8,778 nucleotides of DNA from Candidatus Gorgonimonas leptogorgiae (GTDB lineage Bacteria > Pseudomonadota > Gammaproteobacteria > Pseudomonadales > Endozoicomonadaceae): positions 604 through 9,381 of the forward strand of contig CAKNAD010000104.1 of the NCBI GenBank assembly GCA_929200515.1. The letters run 5' to 3'. Positions 1 to 6,852 of the stretch are shown piece after piece. The position numbers were made by a program, and so were the translations under genes. The notes beneath the pieces were generated by a model, which made no database searches, was not told where the DNA came from, and worked only from the letters and a program-made list of their open reading frames with translations. How positions within the stretch are numbered: the first letter of the stretch is position 1; the number at the start of each line of letters is the position of its first letter.

Positions 1-1575
1 AACCAGTATTTAGCAACAAAAACTGCAGAAACAAACAATATTTCAGATTTTGAAATGCATACTGCTAAAGCCTACTCATGTATGCACCCCCATAAAAAAC
101 AATTTATTACACAAAATTCTTTTAATGAATGTGTTAACTATTTATGCGATAATAGAAATTTACCAATTAATGATGCTTGTAATCAGGTATTCGATACTGC
201 TAATAAATCTCGTAATTTATATGAGTTTTATTCCCATATAACTCCTTCAGTTCAAAATCAACATTTACTAGCAGAGAACAATCAAGAAGATCAATATACG
301 ACTAACCATACACAACAAACCATAACTATACCTGAAGCTATGGAAGCAATAAGAGAAATACCAACTTCAGAAAATATTAGCTTATCTCCAATGACTAATT
401 TAGGTAACACTTGTTGGTGTAATGCTGCGTTTAAATTCATGCAGCATTATTTTGGCATAACTTCTATAAAAGAAAATATTAATAAAAAATTACAGGCTTG
501 TGATACTAGTACTCTCATCGGTATGCATACAGCAACAGTACTAAAAAACTTAAATATTATTTTTGATGATTTAAGTAACTATAAGCCTATTTCTAAGCAA
601 ATCGAGAATTTATTCATAGCTATCAACAATTATGCTCAACAGGTTGATACACCTTGCTCAGAAGAAGATTTTATTAAAGATATTTTTCAGCTTATAAAGC
701 CAGCTTTTGCGAAAAAAGGTCAACAGCCTGCATTCATTAAAATACCACAAGAAGATTCTGAAGCTTTCTTTTTGCATTTATCAAATTTGTTAGGATTAGT
801 TAACGACGCTAATAAAATACACCATAAAAAAATCAAGCAATTTACATTCAATAACTCAGATTTAAAAGCAATAGGTGTATCACTCACAAATGATACGTTA
901 ATTCTTGATATAGAATACCCAGAAGATATTCTTTTTATAAGAACAATGAATAATGAAGAAAGTCATATTCCTGAAGCAGAAGAAATTACCGTAAAAACTT
1001 TTGTAGAATACCTTAGCAGGTCTACAAATACACAATGCTCTAAACAAGAGTTATTAAGTATGGCTCAGCATGCTAAAAAATATGATGAAAATATTAAAAT
1101 TTCTTGCAAATCTGCCTTTAAAAAAACTGCTCCAATAGTTGATATGCAACAATTTACAGATTTCGTACTTAATGTTGACAGTCAGCATTATAACAATAAT
1201 AGATATATTAGAGACATCGAAAAAATAAAAACATTTGTTGTCCAAGCTTTTCAACAATCAAAGATGGAAGTTATAGATAAAAACACACAACAGAAACATA
1301 TTATCAACACGCAACCATCAACACTTATAATGCGTCAAGGAACAGGATCCTACGGGCATTACATGACAATAAGTATAGACAGCAAACGGAATCTTTGGGT
1401 ACAAAATGATAGATTTAATACCCCTATAGAGAATGCTTTTATAAAAACAGTAATAGATGACGATAAAAATCAAGCCTTGGATGATTTCAAAAGCAAAACT
1501 TCACTAATTCAGCTATTAATATTTATGGATAGAATACAAGCATACCCAACATCTATAGGTTTTTTTGTTGTATAA
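1..1575 (+). CDS. USP-like (peptidase C19) deubiquitinase-type protein, 5' partial
   Basis: The reading frame is open from the first base, so the start lies left of the window. The ATG at 55 has no Shine-Dalgarno sequence in front of it and is probably internal. At least 524 codons, ending TAA. A USP Cys box (NLGNTCWCNAAFKFM) puts the candidate nucleophile Cys at 412-414, with the family's Asn five residues before it. About 315 residues later a His box (GSYGHYMTISI, His at 1357-1359) is followed by NLWVQNDRFNTPI, where Asn/Asp at 1405-1410 fit the third catalytic position. This spacing is normal for a USP catalytic domain. In the family these enzymes remove ubiquitin from eukaryotic proteins; bacteria have no ubiquitin, so action inside a host cell after secretion is inferred. 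The roughly 130 residues before the Cys box are polar and unrecognised. No membrane segment is seen. The gene converges on glmS with a 6-bp gap. The family call is fairly secure, but activity and substrate are unknown. Confidence 0.8.
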   Translation, partial: NQYLATKTAETNNISDFEMHTAKAYSCMHPHKKQFITQNSFNECVNYLCDNRNLPINDACNQVFDTANKSRNLYEFYSHITPSVQNQHLLAENNQEDQYTTNHTQQTITIPEAMEAIREIPTSENISLSPMTNLGNTCWCNAAFKFMQHYFGITSIKENINKKLQACDTSTLIGMHTATVLKNLNIIFDDLSNYKPISKQIENLFIAINNYAQQVDTPCSEEDFIKDIFQLIKPAFAKKGQQPAFIKIPQEDSEAFFLHLSNLLGLVNDANKIHHKKIKQFTFNNSDLKAIGVSLTNDTLILDIEYPEDILFIRTMNNEESHIPEAEEITVKTFVEYLSRSTNTQCSKQELLSMAQHAKKYDENIKISCKSAFKKTAPIVDMQQFTDFVLNVDSQHYNNNRYIRDIEKIKTFVVQAFQQSKMEVIDKNTQQKHIINTQPSTLIMRQGTGSYGHYMTISIDSKRNLWVQNDRFNTPIENAFIKTVIDDDKNQALDDFKSKTSLIQLLIFMDRIQAYPTSIGFFVV

Positions 1576-1581
1576 ACACTT

Positions 1582-3408
1582 CTATTCAACAGTTACAGAT
1601 TTTGCTAAATTTCTTGGTTGGTCTACATCTGTTCCCTTTATAATAGCAACAAAATATGACAACAACTGTAGTGGAATTGTAAATAGTATCGGAGATGTTA
1701 TCTCAGGAATATTACCAATATCTACTACAGTAACATTTTCTTCAGGTAAAATATTACTATTAGTATCAGTAAAAACTATTAGTTTTCCACCTCGAGCTTT
1801 AACTTCTTCCATATTTGCTTTTAGTTTTTTTAGTAAATCATTGCTAGGAGCCACTATAATTACTGGCATACCTTCATCGACTAGTGCAAGCGGCCCATGT
1901 TTTAACTCACCTGCAGCATATGCTTCAGCATGAATATAAGTTATTTCTTTTAATTTTAACGCCCCTTCCATAGCAATAGGATACTGCGAGCCTCTGCCTA
2001 AAAATAAACAATGTTGTTTATCTGCTATTTCTTCAGCTATACTTTTGATATTATTTTCTAATTTTAAAATTTGTTCAATTTGTTGTGGCAATTTAGTTAT
2101 ATTATTAGCTATATTTGCTATAGTTGTGCATTCTATATTATGAAGCTCTCCTATTGTAGCAACAAGAGTTAACAACACAGTCAGCTGTGTAGTAAAAGCC
2201 TTAGTTGAAGCAACGCCAATTTCTGCACCAGCACAAGTCATTATTGACAAATCAGATTCCCTTGTCATTGACGAGCCCAAGACATTACAAATACTTAAAA
2301 ACCCTGTATAATTTAATGTTTTAGCTAACTTTAATGCAGCTAAAGTATCGGCAGTTTCTCCTGATTGCGATATAGTAACAAATAAACAGTCCTCCGGAAC
2401 AAAAAATCTTCGGTAACGAAACTCAGAAGCTATTTCTACACGACAAGGTATATTTATAAATTCTTCAAACCAATATCTTGCCACCATGGCTCCATGATAA
2501 CTGGTACCACAAGCAACTATTTGAATAGCTTTTAGATTTTTAAGTTTGGCTATATCTTCAGCCTTTAATAAAGAAAAATTAATTTTATTATTCTCTAGTT
2601 TTCCTTGTATAGTATTATAAATAGCCTCTGGTTGTTCTTTTATTTCTTTAATCATGTAATGTTTATGACCACCCTTGCCAGCATTTTCATAAGTGGGATC
2701 ACTACTTTTTATTTTTCTATTAATAGGCTTTAGGTCTTTGCTGTATATCTGTATTGAGCTACAAGATATTTTAGCAGTATCTCCTTCTTCTAGAAAAACA
2801 AAACTTCTAGTTACTGGGTATAACGCTAATTGATCTGAGGCTATAAAATGCTCGTCTACACCAAGACCTATAACTAATGGACTGCCGGATCTAGCTGCGA
2901 CTAATTCTTCTGGATTATTTTTATCTAGTGCAACTATACTGTAAGCTCCTTGTAGTTTTTTGATTGTTTTTTGTAAAGCATCCAATAAGTTAGGGCTAGT
3001 TTGTAAGTTGTCATATAACAAATGAGCTATTACTTCTGTATCTGTTTCTGAGTTAAAACAATATCCCTTTTGCTCTAAAATTTTTTTTATTTCTAAATGA
3101 TTTTCAATGATACCATTATGAACCACAGCTATTGTATCGTGAGATATCTGTGGGTGAGCATTTTTTTCACTAGGTTTTCCATGAGTAGCCCAACGTGTAT
3201 GAGCTATACCTGTAGCTCCAGATATATTATTAATATTTTTTTCTAACTCTATTACTTTTCCTAATTTTTTTATAGTATGCATATCTTTATTAGGAGTAAC
3301 GACTGAAATTCCCGCAGAATCATATCCTCGATACTCTAGCCTTTTTAAACTAGTAAGTAAAATTTTTACTACGTTACGTTGTGCTGTTACACCAACTATT
3401 CCACACAT
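1582..3408 (-). CDS. glmS: Glutamine--fructose-6-phosphate aminotransferase (isomerizing)
   Basis: Makes glucosamine-6-phosphate from fructose-6-phosphate and glutamine, the first committed step to UDP-GlcNAc, in the cytoplasm. The ATG at 3408-3406 is chosen because it puts the catalytic Cys at position 2 (MCGIVGV), exposed once Met is removed, and because AAAGGGA lies 6 nt upstream. The longer reading from 3444 would bury the Cys behind 12 residues. 608 aa against 609 in E. coli. The Ntn glutaminase domain holds RLEYRGYDSAG, HTRWATHGKPS (about 70-80), HNGI (97-100) and ETDTEV (121-126). The two SIS domains show CGTSYH (about 300), SQSGET (347-352), LGRGSQYP (about 470) and HAEAYAAGELKHGPLAL. 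The tail DVDQPRNLAKSVTVE matches E. coli exactly. It is downstream of glmU on the same strand. The hairpins between the two genes could affect how much glmS is made, but no glmS ribozyme is visible. Confidence 0.98.
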   Translation of the reverse strand: MCGIVGVTAQRNVVKILLTSLKRLEYRGYDSAGISVVTPNKDMHTIKKLGKVIELEKNINNISGATGIAHTRWATHGKPSEKNAHPQISHDTIAVVHNGIIENHLEIKKILEQKGYCFNSETDTEVIAHLLYDNLQTSPNLLDALQKTIKKLQGAYSIVALDKNNPEELVAARSGSPLVIGLGVDEHFIASDQLALYPVTRSFVFLEEGDTAKISCSSIQIYSKDLKPINRKIKSSDPTYENAGKGGHKHYMIKEIKEQPEAIYNTIQGKLENNKINFSLLKAEDIAKLKNLKAIQIVACGTSYHGAMVARYWFEEFINIPCRVEIASEFRYRRFFVPEDCLFVTISQSGETADTLAALKLAKTLNYTGFLSICNVLGSSMTRESDLSIMTCAGAEIGVASTKAFTTQLTVLLTLVATIGELHNIECTTIANIANNITKLPQQIEQILKLENNIKSIAEEIADKQHCLFLGRGSQYPIAMEGALKLKEITYIHAEAYAAGELKHGPLALVDEGMPVIIVAPSNDLLKKLKANMEEVKARGGKLIVFTDTNSNILPEENVTVVDIGNIPEITSPILFTIPLQLLSYFVAIIKGTDVDQPRNLAKSVTVE

Positions 3409-3414
3409 TTTATT

Positions 3415-3421
3415 TCCCTTT
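3415..3421 (-). promoter_or_regulatory. glmS ribosome binding site
   Basis: AAAGGGA on the minus strand, six bases before the ATG at 3408-3406. It decides the glmS start in favour of the MCGIVGV form over the longer in-frame ATG at 3444. Confidence 0.8.
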
Positions 3422-3435
3422 GATATGTTTTTGCT

Positions 3436-3467
3436 TGTATACAATCTTCAAGTAAAAGGTGTATATA
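3436..3467. repeat. Hairpin repeat, copy 1 (glmU-glmS gap)
   Basis: TATACA (3438-3443) and CTT (3446-3448) pair with AAG/TGTATA (3456-3465), with one bulged A and a G-U pair, around a 7-nt loop. The segment 3446-3467 matches 6908-6929 at 20 of 22 bases by hand alignment. The second copy is a perfect hairpin in the folC-ankyrin gap. The match covers the loop as well as the stem, which argues for common descent and not chance pairing of AT-rich DNA. The function is unknown. Confidence 0.5.
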
Positions 3468-3501
3468 CACTTTCAACTGCTACAGGTGAAAGACTGTATA
3501 T

Positions 3502-4872
3502 CTATGTATTTTTTCTTTTCCAGTTTTCTATATTTTTTTGCCTACCCCGTGCTATAGATAACGCTTTTTTGGGCACGTCATCTGTTATCACAGAACCAGC
3601 TGCTACTGTAGAGCTGTAAGCAATAGTTACAGGAGCAATTAATGCGGAATTGCTACCAATAAAAGTATTATCTTCTATTATAGTTTGATGCTTATTCTCA
3701 CCGTCATAATTACAGGTGATTGTTCCTGCTCCAATATTTACCTGTTCTCCTATAGTAGAATCTCCTATATAGCTTAGATGATTGATTTTACTATAGGTTG
3801 CTACAGTAGAATTTTTTATTTCAACAAAATTACCTACATTTACATCATTGCTAAGCTTAGTTCCTGGCCGTAAGCGTGCAAAAGGACCTACATTGCAATT
3901 TTCTCCCACAATAGAATCTTCAATAATCGAGTTAGCCTTTATATGAGCCCCTGCTTTAATATAAGAGTTTCTAATAATACATCCTGATTCAACTGTGACA
4001 TATTTTTCAATTGTTACTTTACCCTCGATTATAACATTTATATCTATAATAATATCATGCTCAGTTGAAAGCTCTCCTCTTATATCTATTCTGCTTGGAT
4101 CTAATATTGTAACCCCTGACAACATTAACGAAATGGCTTTTTGTTTTTGATATGTCCGTTCTAATTCCATTAATTGTAATTTGCTATTAACCCCGTCAAC
4201 TTCAATAGCATTCCCTGGCTGTACATGAACGACACTTACTTTATTCTCTACAGCCATTGCAACAATATCTGTTAGATAATATTCCTTTTGAGAATTATTA
4301 TTTTTCAGTTTGTTTATCCATGCACTTATTGATTTTCCTGGTATAGCGATAATCCCTGTATTCACTTCATTTATTGCAAGTTGCTCAGAAGTTGCGTCTT
4401 TATCTTCGACAATAGCTTGAATTTTACCAAAGCCATCGCGAATAATTCTACCATAACCTGAAGGATTTGTTATATTTATAGTAAGTAGTGCCAACCTGTT
4501 ACCATTACATGCTAATAATAAAGACTCTAAAGACATGCTACTAATCAAAGGCACGTCTCCATACAATACTAAAATCATATCCGCACCTTTGCAATAAGGT
4601 ATGGCTTGTTGCACTGCATGGCCAGTACCAAGTTGTTGTTCTTGATACACCCAATTTAAATTATATTTCCCAAGTTTTTGTTTGATTTTATCAGACTCAT
4701 GTCCAATAACTACATGTATTTTTCCCTCTCCAATACTTTTTTGTGTTTCTGTTGCTGTTAAAATAACATGTTCAAGCATGGGCTTTCCTGCTATTTTGTG
4801 CAATACTTTAGGGTAATCTGACTTCATTCTGCTACCCTGTCCTGCCGCAAGAATTATAATATCAGCTCTCAT
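3502..4872 (-). CDS. glmU: Bifunctional GlmU: glucosamine-1-P N-acetyltransferase / GlcNAc-1-P uridyltransferase
   Basis: Acetylates glucosamine-1-phosphate with acetyl-CoA, then joins it to UMP from UTP to give UDP-GlcNAc for peptidoglycan and lipid A; cytoplasmic. 456 aa, the same length as E. coli. The N-terminal uridyltransferase domain (about 1-230) has LAAGQGSRMKSDYPKVL (8-24), QQLGTGHAV (79-87), GDVPLI (105-110, metal-binding Asp106) and GVN (Asn229, the second metal ligand). The C-terminal half is a left-handed beta-helix of hexapeptide repeats with GPFARLRPGT (329-338), the catalytic His at 365 (INHLSYIGD) and CNYDG (387-391). All key residues are present. The start ATG follows AGAGA at a 5-nt spacing. 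It lies upstream of glmS on the same strand, and the pair is probably cotranscribed. I could not place a convincing promoter: the best -10-like TATAAC (4889-4884) would put the transcription start almost on the ATG. Confidence 0.98.
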   Translation of the reverse strand: MRADIIILAAGQGSRMKSDYPKVLHKIAGKPMLEHVILTATETQKSIGEGKIHVVIGHESDKIKQKLGKYNLNWVYQEQQLGTGHAVQQAIPYCKGADMILVLYGDVPLISSMSLESLLLACNGNRLALLTINITNPSGYGRIIRDGFGKIQAIVEDKDATSEQLAINEVNTGIIAIPGKSISAWINKLKNNNSQKEYYLTDIVAMAVENKVSVVHVQPGNAIEVDGVNSKLQLMELERTYQKQKAISLMLSGVTILDPSRIDIRGELSTEHDIIIDINVIIEGKVTIEKYVTVESGCIIRNSYIKAGAHIKANSIIEDSIVGENCNVGPFARLRPGTKLSNDVNVGNFVEIKNSTVATYSKINHLSYIGDSTIGEQVNIGAGTITCNYDGENKHQTIIEDNTFIGSNSALIAPVTIAYSSTVAAGSVITDDVPKKALSIARGRQKNIENWKRKNT

Positions 4873-4961
4873 AATATTCTCTAGTTATATAATTTTTTAC
4901 AACAAACGTGTAATATTGAGTGGTGTTCTTGTTACTTCTAAAATTACTTTAATCAACTTCA

Positions 4962-4987
4962 ATATACATGTGGCAGATAAAAATGCT
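4962..4987 (-). repeat. Solo IS1-type terminal repeat-like sequence
   Basis: This stretch matches 8728-8753 at 23 of 26 bases by hand alignment, in the same orientation. The latter is the outer end of the IS1-family remnant at the right edge, just upstream of its InsA start. It contains TGGCAGAT (minus strand ATCTGCCA), which resembles the ATGCTGCCA core of the IS1 ends. No transposase sequence follows it toward glmU, so it looks like a lone end left by decay or a short non-autonomous copy. It lies about 90 bp upstream of the glmU start and could affect that promoter. Confidence 0.5.
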
Positions 4988-5016
4988 GCGTGTATAAACT
5001 AATTAATAAATAACGG

Positions 5017-5064
5017 CAATAATATAAAATATTATCATTGATATTTTATATTGTTGATTTTTTT
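5017..5064 (+). terminator. Rho-independent terminator-like hairpin, orphan
   Basis: CAATAATATAAAATAT (5017-5032) pairs with ATATTTTATATTGTTG (5041-5056), 16 bp with a single G-U pair and an 8-nt loop. One base later comes a run of seven T (5058-5064). The shape and T run fit an intrinsic terminator on the plus strand, although the stem is AT-rich and therefore weak. No plus-strand gene precedes it: the nearest is the minus-strand glmU. It could end an unannotated small RNA, attenuate the folC leader, or be left from a lost gene. Confidence 0.45.
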
Positions 5065-5245
5065 CTAGCACCTACTAAAAAATTAATATAATAAATCATC
5101 GTTTGAATAATGTCTTGCTAAAATAATAATATTTACACCTATACACTATCAACTTATTGAAAAATAATCTTTAACTAGAAGTAATATCTACTCAAAGATA
5201 GTATTTCAAAAGATAAAGATATATCCTATAACTAAATACAAATAA

Positions 5246-5283
5246 TTTGCTCAGAGCTAATTTAATATAATTAGCTGAGCAAA
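5246..5283. repeat. Bulged inverted repeat in the folC leader
   Basis: TTTGCTC (5246-5252) and AGCTAATT (5255-5262) pair with AATTAGCT (5269-5276) and GAGCAAA (5277-5283): 15 bp with a two-base AG bulge and a 6-nt loop. It ends 43 bp before the folC start and right before an ATG (5284). A T run follows only on the minus strand and is poor, so it is not a good terminator. It could be a leader-RNA hairpin or an operator. Confidence 0.45.
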
Positions 5284-5311
5284 ATGGATGTTATTATGGA
5301 CTTTTATCAAC

Positions 5312-5316
5312 AAGGG
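5312..5316 (+). promoter_or_regulatory. folC ribosome binding site
   Basis: AAGGG with 10 nt to the ATG at 5327 and 16 nt to the alternative in-frame ATG at 5333. The spacing favours 5327 as the start. Confidence 0.6.
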
Positions 5317-5326
5317 TTAGATTACA

Positions 5327-6688
5327 ATGTTTATGGAACCTAAAAATCTTGCAGAGTGGCTAGCATATCTAGAGGAAATTATTCCGCAAAGTGATATTCG
5401 TCTAGGATTAGATACTGTCAAATATGTTGGCAAGAAAATAGATGTTTTAAATCAAAATGCATTTGTTTATACTGTTGCTGGAACCAATGGCAAAGGATCA
5501 ACAGTAGCTATTTTAGAAGCTATTTTATTAGAAGCTGGATACAATGTAGGGTCTTATACTTCACCCCATATTGAGTCATTTAATGAAAGAATCAAAATAA
5601 ATGGAGTAAATGTTACAGATGATCTAATTTGCAAATCATTTGAATATATAGAAAAAACAAAAGGTGTAAATAATTTAAGTTATTTTGAGTTTATAACTGT
5701 TGCAGCTTTTCATTGTTTAGCACAGCATAATTTAGATGTTATTATTTTAGAAATTGGCTTAGGTGGACGTTTAGATGCAGTAAATGCTATAGATCCAGAT
5801 GTCTCAATTATAACCTCTATAGCTTTAGATCACCAAAACTTCCTTGGCGATACAGAAGAAAAAATAGCATATGAAAAAGCTGGAATTTTAAGATATAAGA
5901 AACCTTTAGTATATGGTGCAACTGATATGTATGCATCTATATTAGATCAATCTGGTTTAAAGCAAGTTCCTGTATATAGCAAAGGCAATAGTTTTTATTT
6001 TACTACTAATGATAACGATGATAATCTTTGGAATTGGCATGGCTTGACATCTCAAGGAAAAGAACTACTGATAACCTCGATGCCTTTGCCAAATAACCTA
6101 GTACTAGATAATGCTGCTACCGCTATACAAGCCTTACAGCTTTTTACCGATAAAATCCCCATTAAAGCTATTAAACAAGGATTAACTCAGGTTAACATAC
6201 TCGGAAGATGTCAAAAATTAGTGGTTAAATATAAAACAAAAATAATAGAAGTTATTTTAGATGTCGCTCATAATCCACAAGCTGTAGAATATTTTATTAA
6301 GCAAGTAAATAGAAGCAAGAAGGATAATATTAATACCAACATAGTTTTTGCTGTGTATAAAGATAAAAATTACAAAGAAATGTTAGCTGCTTTAAAAAAA
6401 ATAGCGACAAAATTTTTTGTAACTTCTGCTGGCCATGATCGGTCATTATCGGTAGATGATTTATCGGATCATTTATTAGAGTTGTCTATTAATAATAGCA
6501 AGCATTCATCTATAGCCGATGCTTTAGCCTCAGCTATTATGAGCATGGATACAAACAAACAACCTCTAATTATAGTAGGATCATTCCCTTTAATTGAAGC
6601 AGCTATTAAATTTTTTAAAAATAATTGCTCTTGCGTACACACTTCTGCTAAATCAAACTCCGATCTTATACACGAGCCTGCTACTTGA
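5327..6688 (+). CDS. folC: Bifunctional dihydrofolate synthase / folylpolyglutamate synthase
   Basis: A cytoplasmic Mur-ligase-family enzyme that uses ATP to join glutamate to dihydropteroate and then adds further glutamates to folates. 453 aa, somewhat longer than the E. coli enzyme. The N-terminus LAEWLAYLEEI resembles the proteobacterial FolC start. Motifs include the P-loop GTNGKGS (52-58), SPHIESFNERIKING (79-93), YFEFIT (119-124), EIGLGGRLDA (142-151), ALDHQNFLG (166-174), EKAGI (183-187, Lys184 at the usual carbamylated position), LGRCQ (292-296) and DVAHNP (312-317). The conserved fold ends near VGSFPLIEAA; the last 25 or so residues are Cys/Ser/Asn-rich and match nothing I know. The start at 5327 is chosen for its AAGGG; the ATG at 5333 is possible. 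It stands alone here, without the accD or dedD neighbours seen in enteric bacteria. An IS1-end-like repeat begins 13 bp after the stop. Confidence 0.96.
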   Translation: MFMEPKNLAEWLAYLEEIIPQSDIRLGLDTVKYVGKKIDVLNQNAFVYTVAGTNGKGSTVAILEAILLEAGYNVGSYTSPHIESFNERIKINGVNVTDDLICKSFEYIEKTKGVNNLSYFEFITVAAFHCLAQHNLDVIILEIGLGGRLDAVNAIDPDVSIITSIALDHQNFLGDTEEKIAYEKAGILRYKKPLVYGATDMYASILDQSGLKQVPVYSKGNSFYFTTNDNDDNLWNWHGLTSQGKELLITSMPLPNNLVLDNAATAIQALQLFTDKIPIKAIKQGLTQVNILGRCQKLVVKYKTKIIEVILDVAHNPQAVEYFIKQVNRSKKDNINTNIVFAVYKDKNYKEMLAALKKIATKFFVTSAGHDRSLSVDDLSDHLLELSINNSKHSSIADALASAIMSMDTNKQPLIIVGSFPLIEAAIKFFKNNCSCVHTSAKSNSDLIHEPAT

Positions 6689-6700
6689 AGTTTATTGTGT

Positions 6701-6723
6701 ATAGACACGTGGAAAATAAAAAT
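6701..6723 (-). repeat. Degenerate IS1-type terminal repeat-like sequence
   Basis: Matches 4962-4984 at 19 of 23 bases by hand alignment and shares ACACGTGG with 8733-8739. It has the same orientation as the other two copies and begins 13 bp after the folC stop codon. It is more diverged than the others, so relatedness is likely but not certain. Confidence 0.35.
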
Positions 6724-6764
6724 TACTTATTTCAGGATTAAATAAAAAGAAGCATATAATTATA

Positions 6765-6792
6765 AACTCAAGCTATATCTTAAAATAGCTTC
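6765..6792 (-). pseudogene. Decayed fragment resembling the IS1 insB 3' end
   Basis: Matches 8583-8610 at 23 of 28 bases by hand alignment. On the minus strand both read a Tyr-Phe-Lys end followed by a stop in the same frame (TATTTTAAG then ATATAG here; TATTTTAAG then AGGTAA at 8593), followed by CTTGAGTT after the stop in both copies. The frame upstream here is broken by TGA. This reads as a second, older relic of the same element. It is too short to be sure. Confidence 0.35.
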
Positions 6793-6852
6793 ATAAAAAT
6801 GTAAAATAGATTGAACTTATATAAAAATATAAACATCTATAATATTACAGCA

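Larger units (their letters stand above)
3409..3501 (-). promoter_or_regulatory. glmU-glmS intergenic leader with hairpins
   Basis: This short gap is unusually structured. Read on the mRNA strand, a hairpin begins nine bases after the glmU stop: CTTTCA pairs with TGAAAG, one mismatch follows, then CTG pairs with CAG around a TAG loop (3470-3492). Next come the palindrome GTGTATATACAC (3459-3470) and a bulged hairpin (3436-3467). The glmS ribosome site comes last. In E. coli the glmU-glmS junction is where RNase E cuts and where the sRNA GlmZ acts to set glmS translation. A comparable role here is inferred from position only; I see no similarity to the E. coli leader. Confidence 0.4.
4873..5326. 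other. Intergenic region between divergent glmU and folC
   Basis: 454 bp, very AT-rich, without a convincing gene. It should hold the promoters for both divergent genes. In order it contains an IS1-end-like repeat (4962-4987) whose inner edge can pair with 4989-4996, a strong terminator-like hairpin reading rightward (5017-5064), a TATAAT at 5087-5092 with no good -35 partner, a TTGAAA 19 bases before TAATAT, and a bulged hairpin just ahead of folC (5246-5283). A 19-codon reading frame (5284-5343) overlaps the folC start. I saw no decayed protein similarity on either strand. Confidence 0.6.

Noticed and set aside
50..241. 63-codon plus-strand frame
   Set aside because: It overlaps the USP-like gene in another frame and has low-complexity Ile/Leu composition with no family match.
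1054..1257. 67-codon minus-strand frame
   Set aside because: It lies antisense within the USP-like gene, has no ribosome site, and is rich in Phe/Ile as expected from complementing an AT-rich gene.
1565..1933. 122-codon plus-strand frame
   Set aside because: It is the antisense shadow of the conserved C-terminal part of glmS.
3409..3444. Longer GlmS start (MYTSKNISKGNK before MCGIVGV)
   Set aside because: The catalytic Cys must follow the initiator Met, and a good AAAGGGA site serves the internal ATG.
3409..3501. glmS ribozyme
   Set aside because: That ribozyme belongs to Gram-positive lineages and is larger than this 93-bp gap; no matching core is seen.
3425..3619. 64-codon plus-strand frame across the glmU-glmS gap
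   Set aside because: Its 3' part is antisense to the glmU C-terminus, and its start falls in the structured leader with no ribosome site.
4884..4913. glmU promoter TTACAC - 18 bp - TATAAC (minus strand)
   Set aside because: The implied transcription start would fall about at the ribosome site, leaving no usable leader.
6469..6708. 79-codon minus-strand frame
   Set aside because: It is antisense to the 3' end of folC, and its residues mirror the folC codons.
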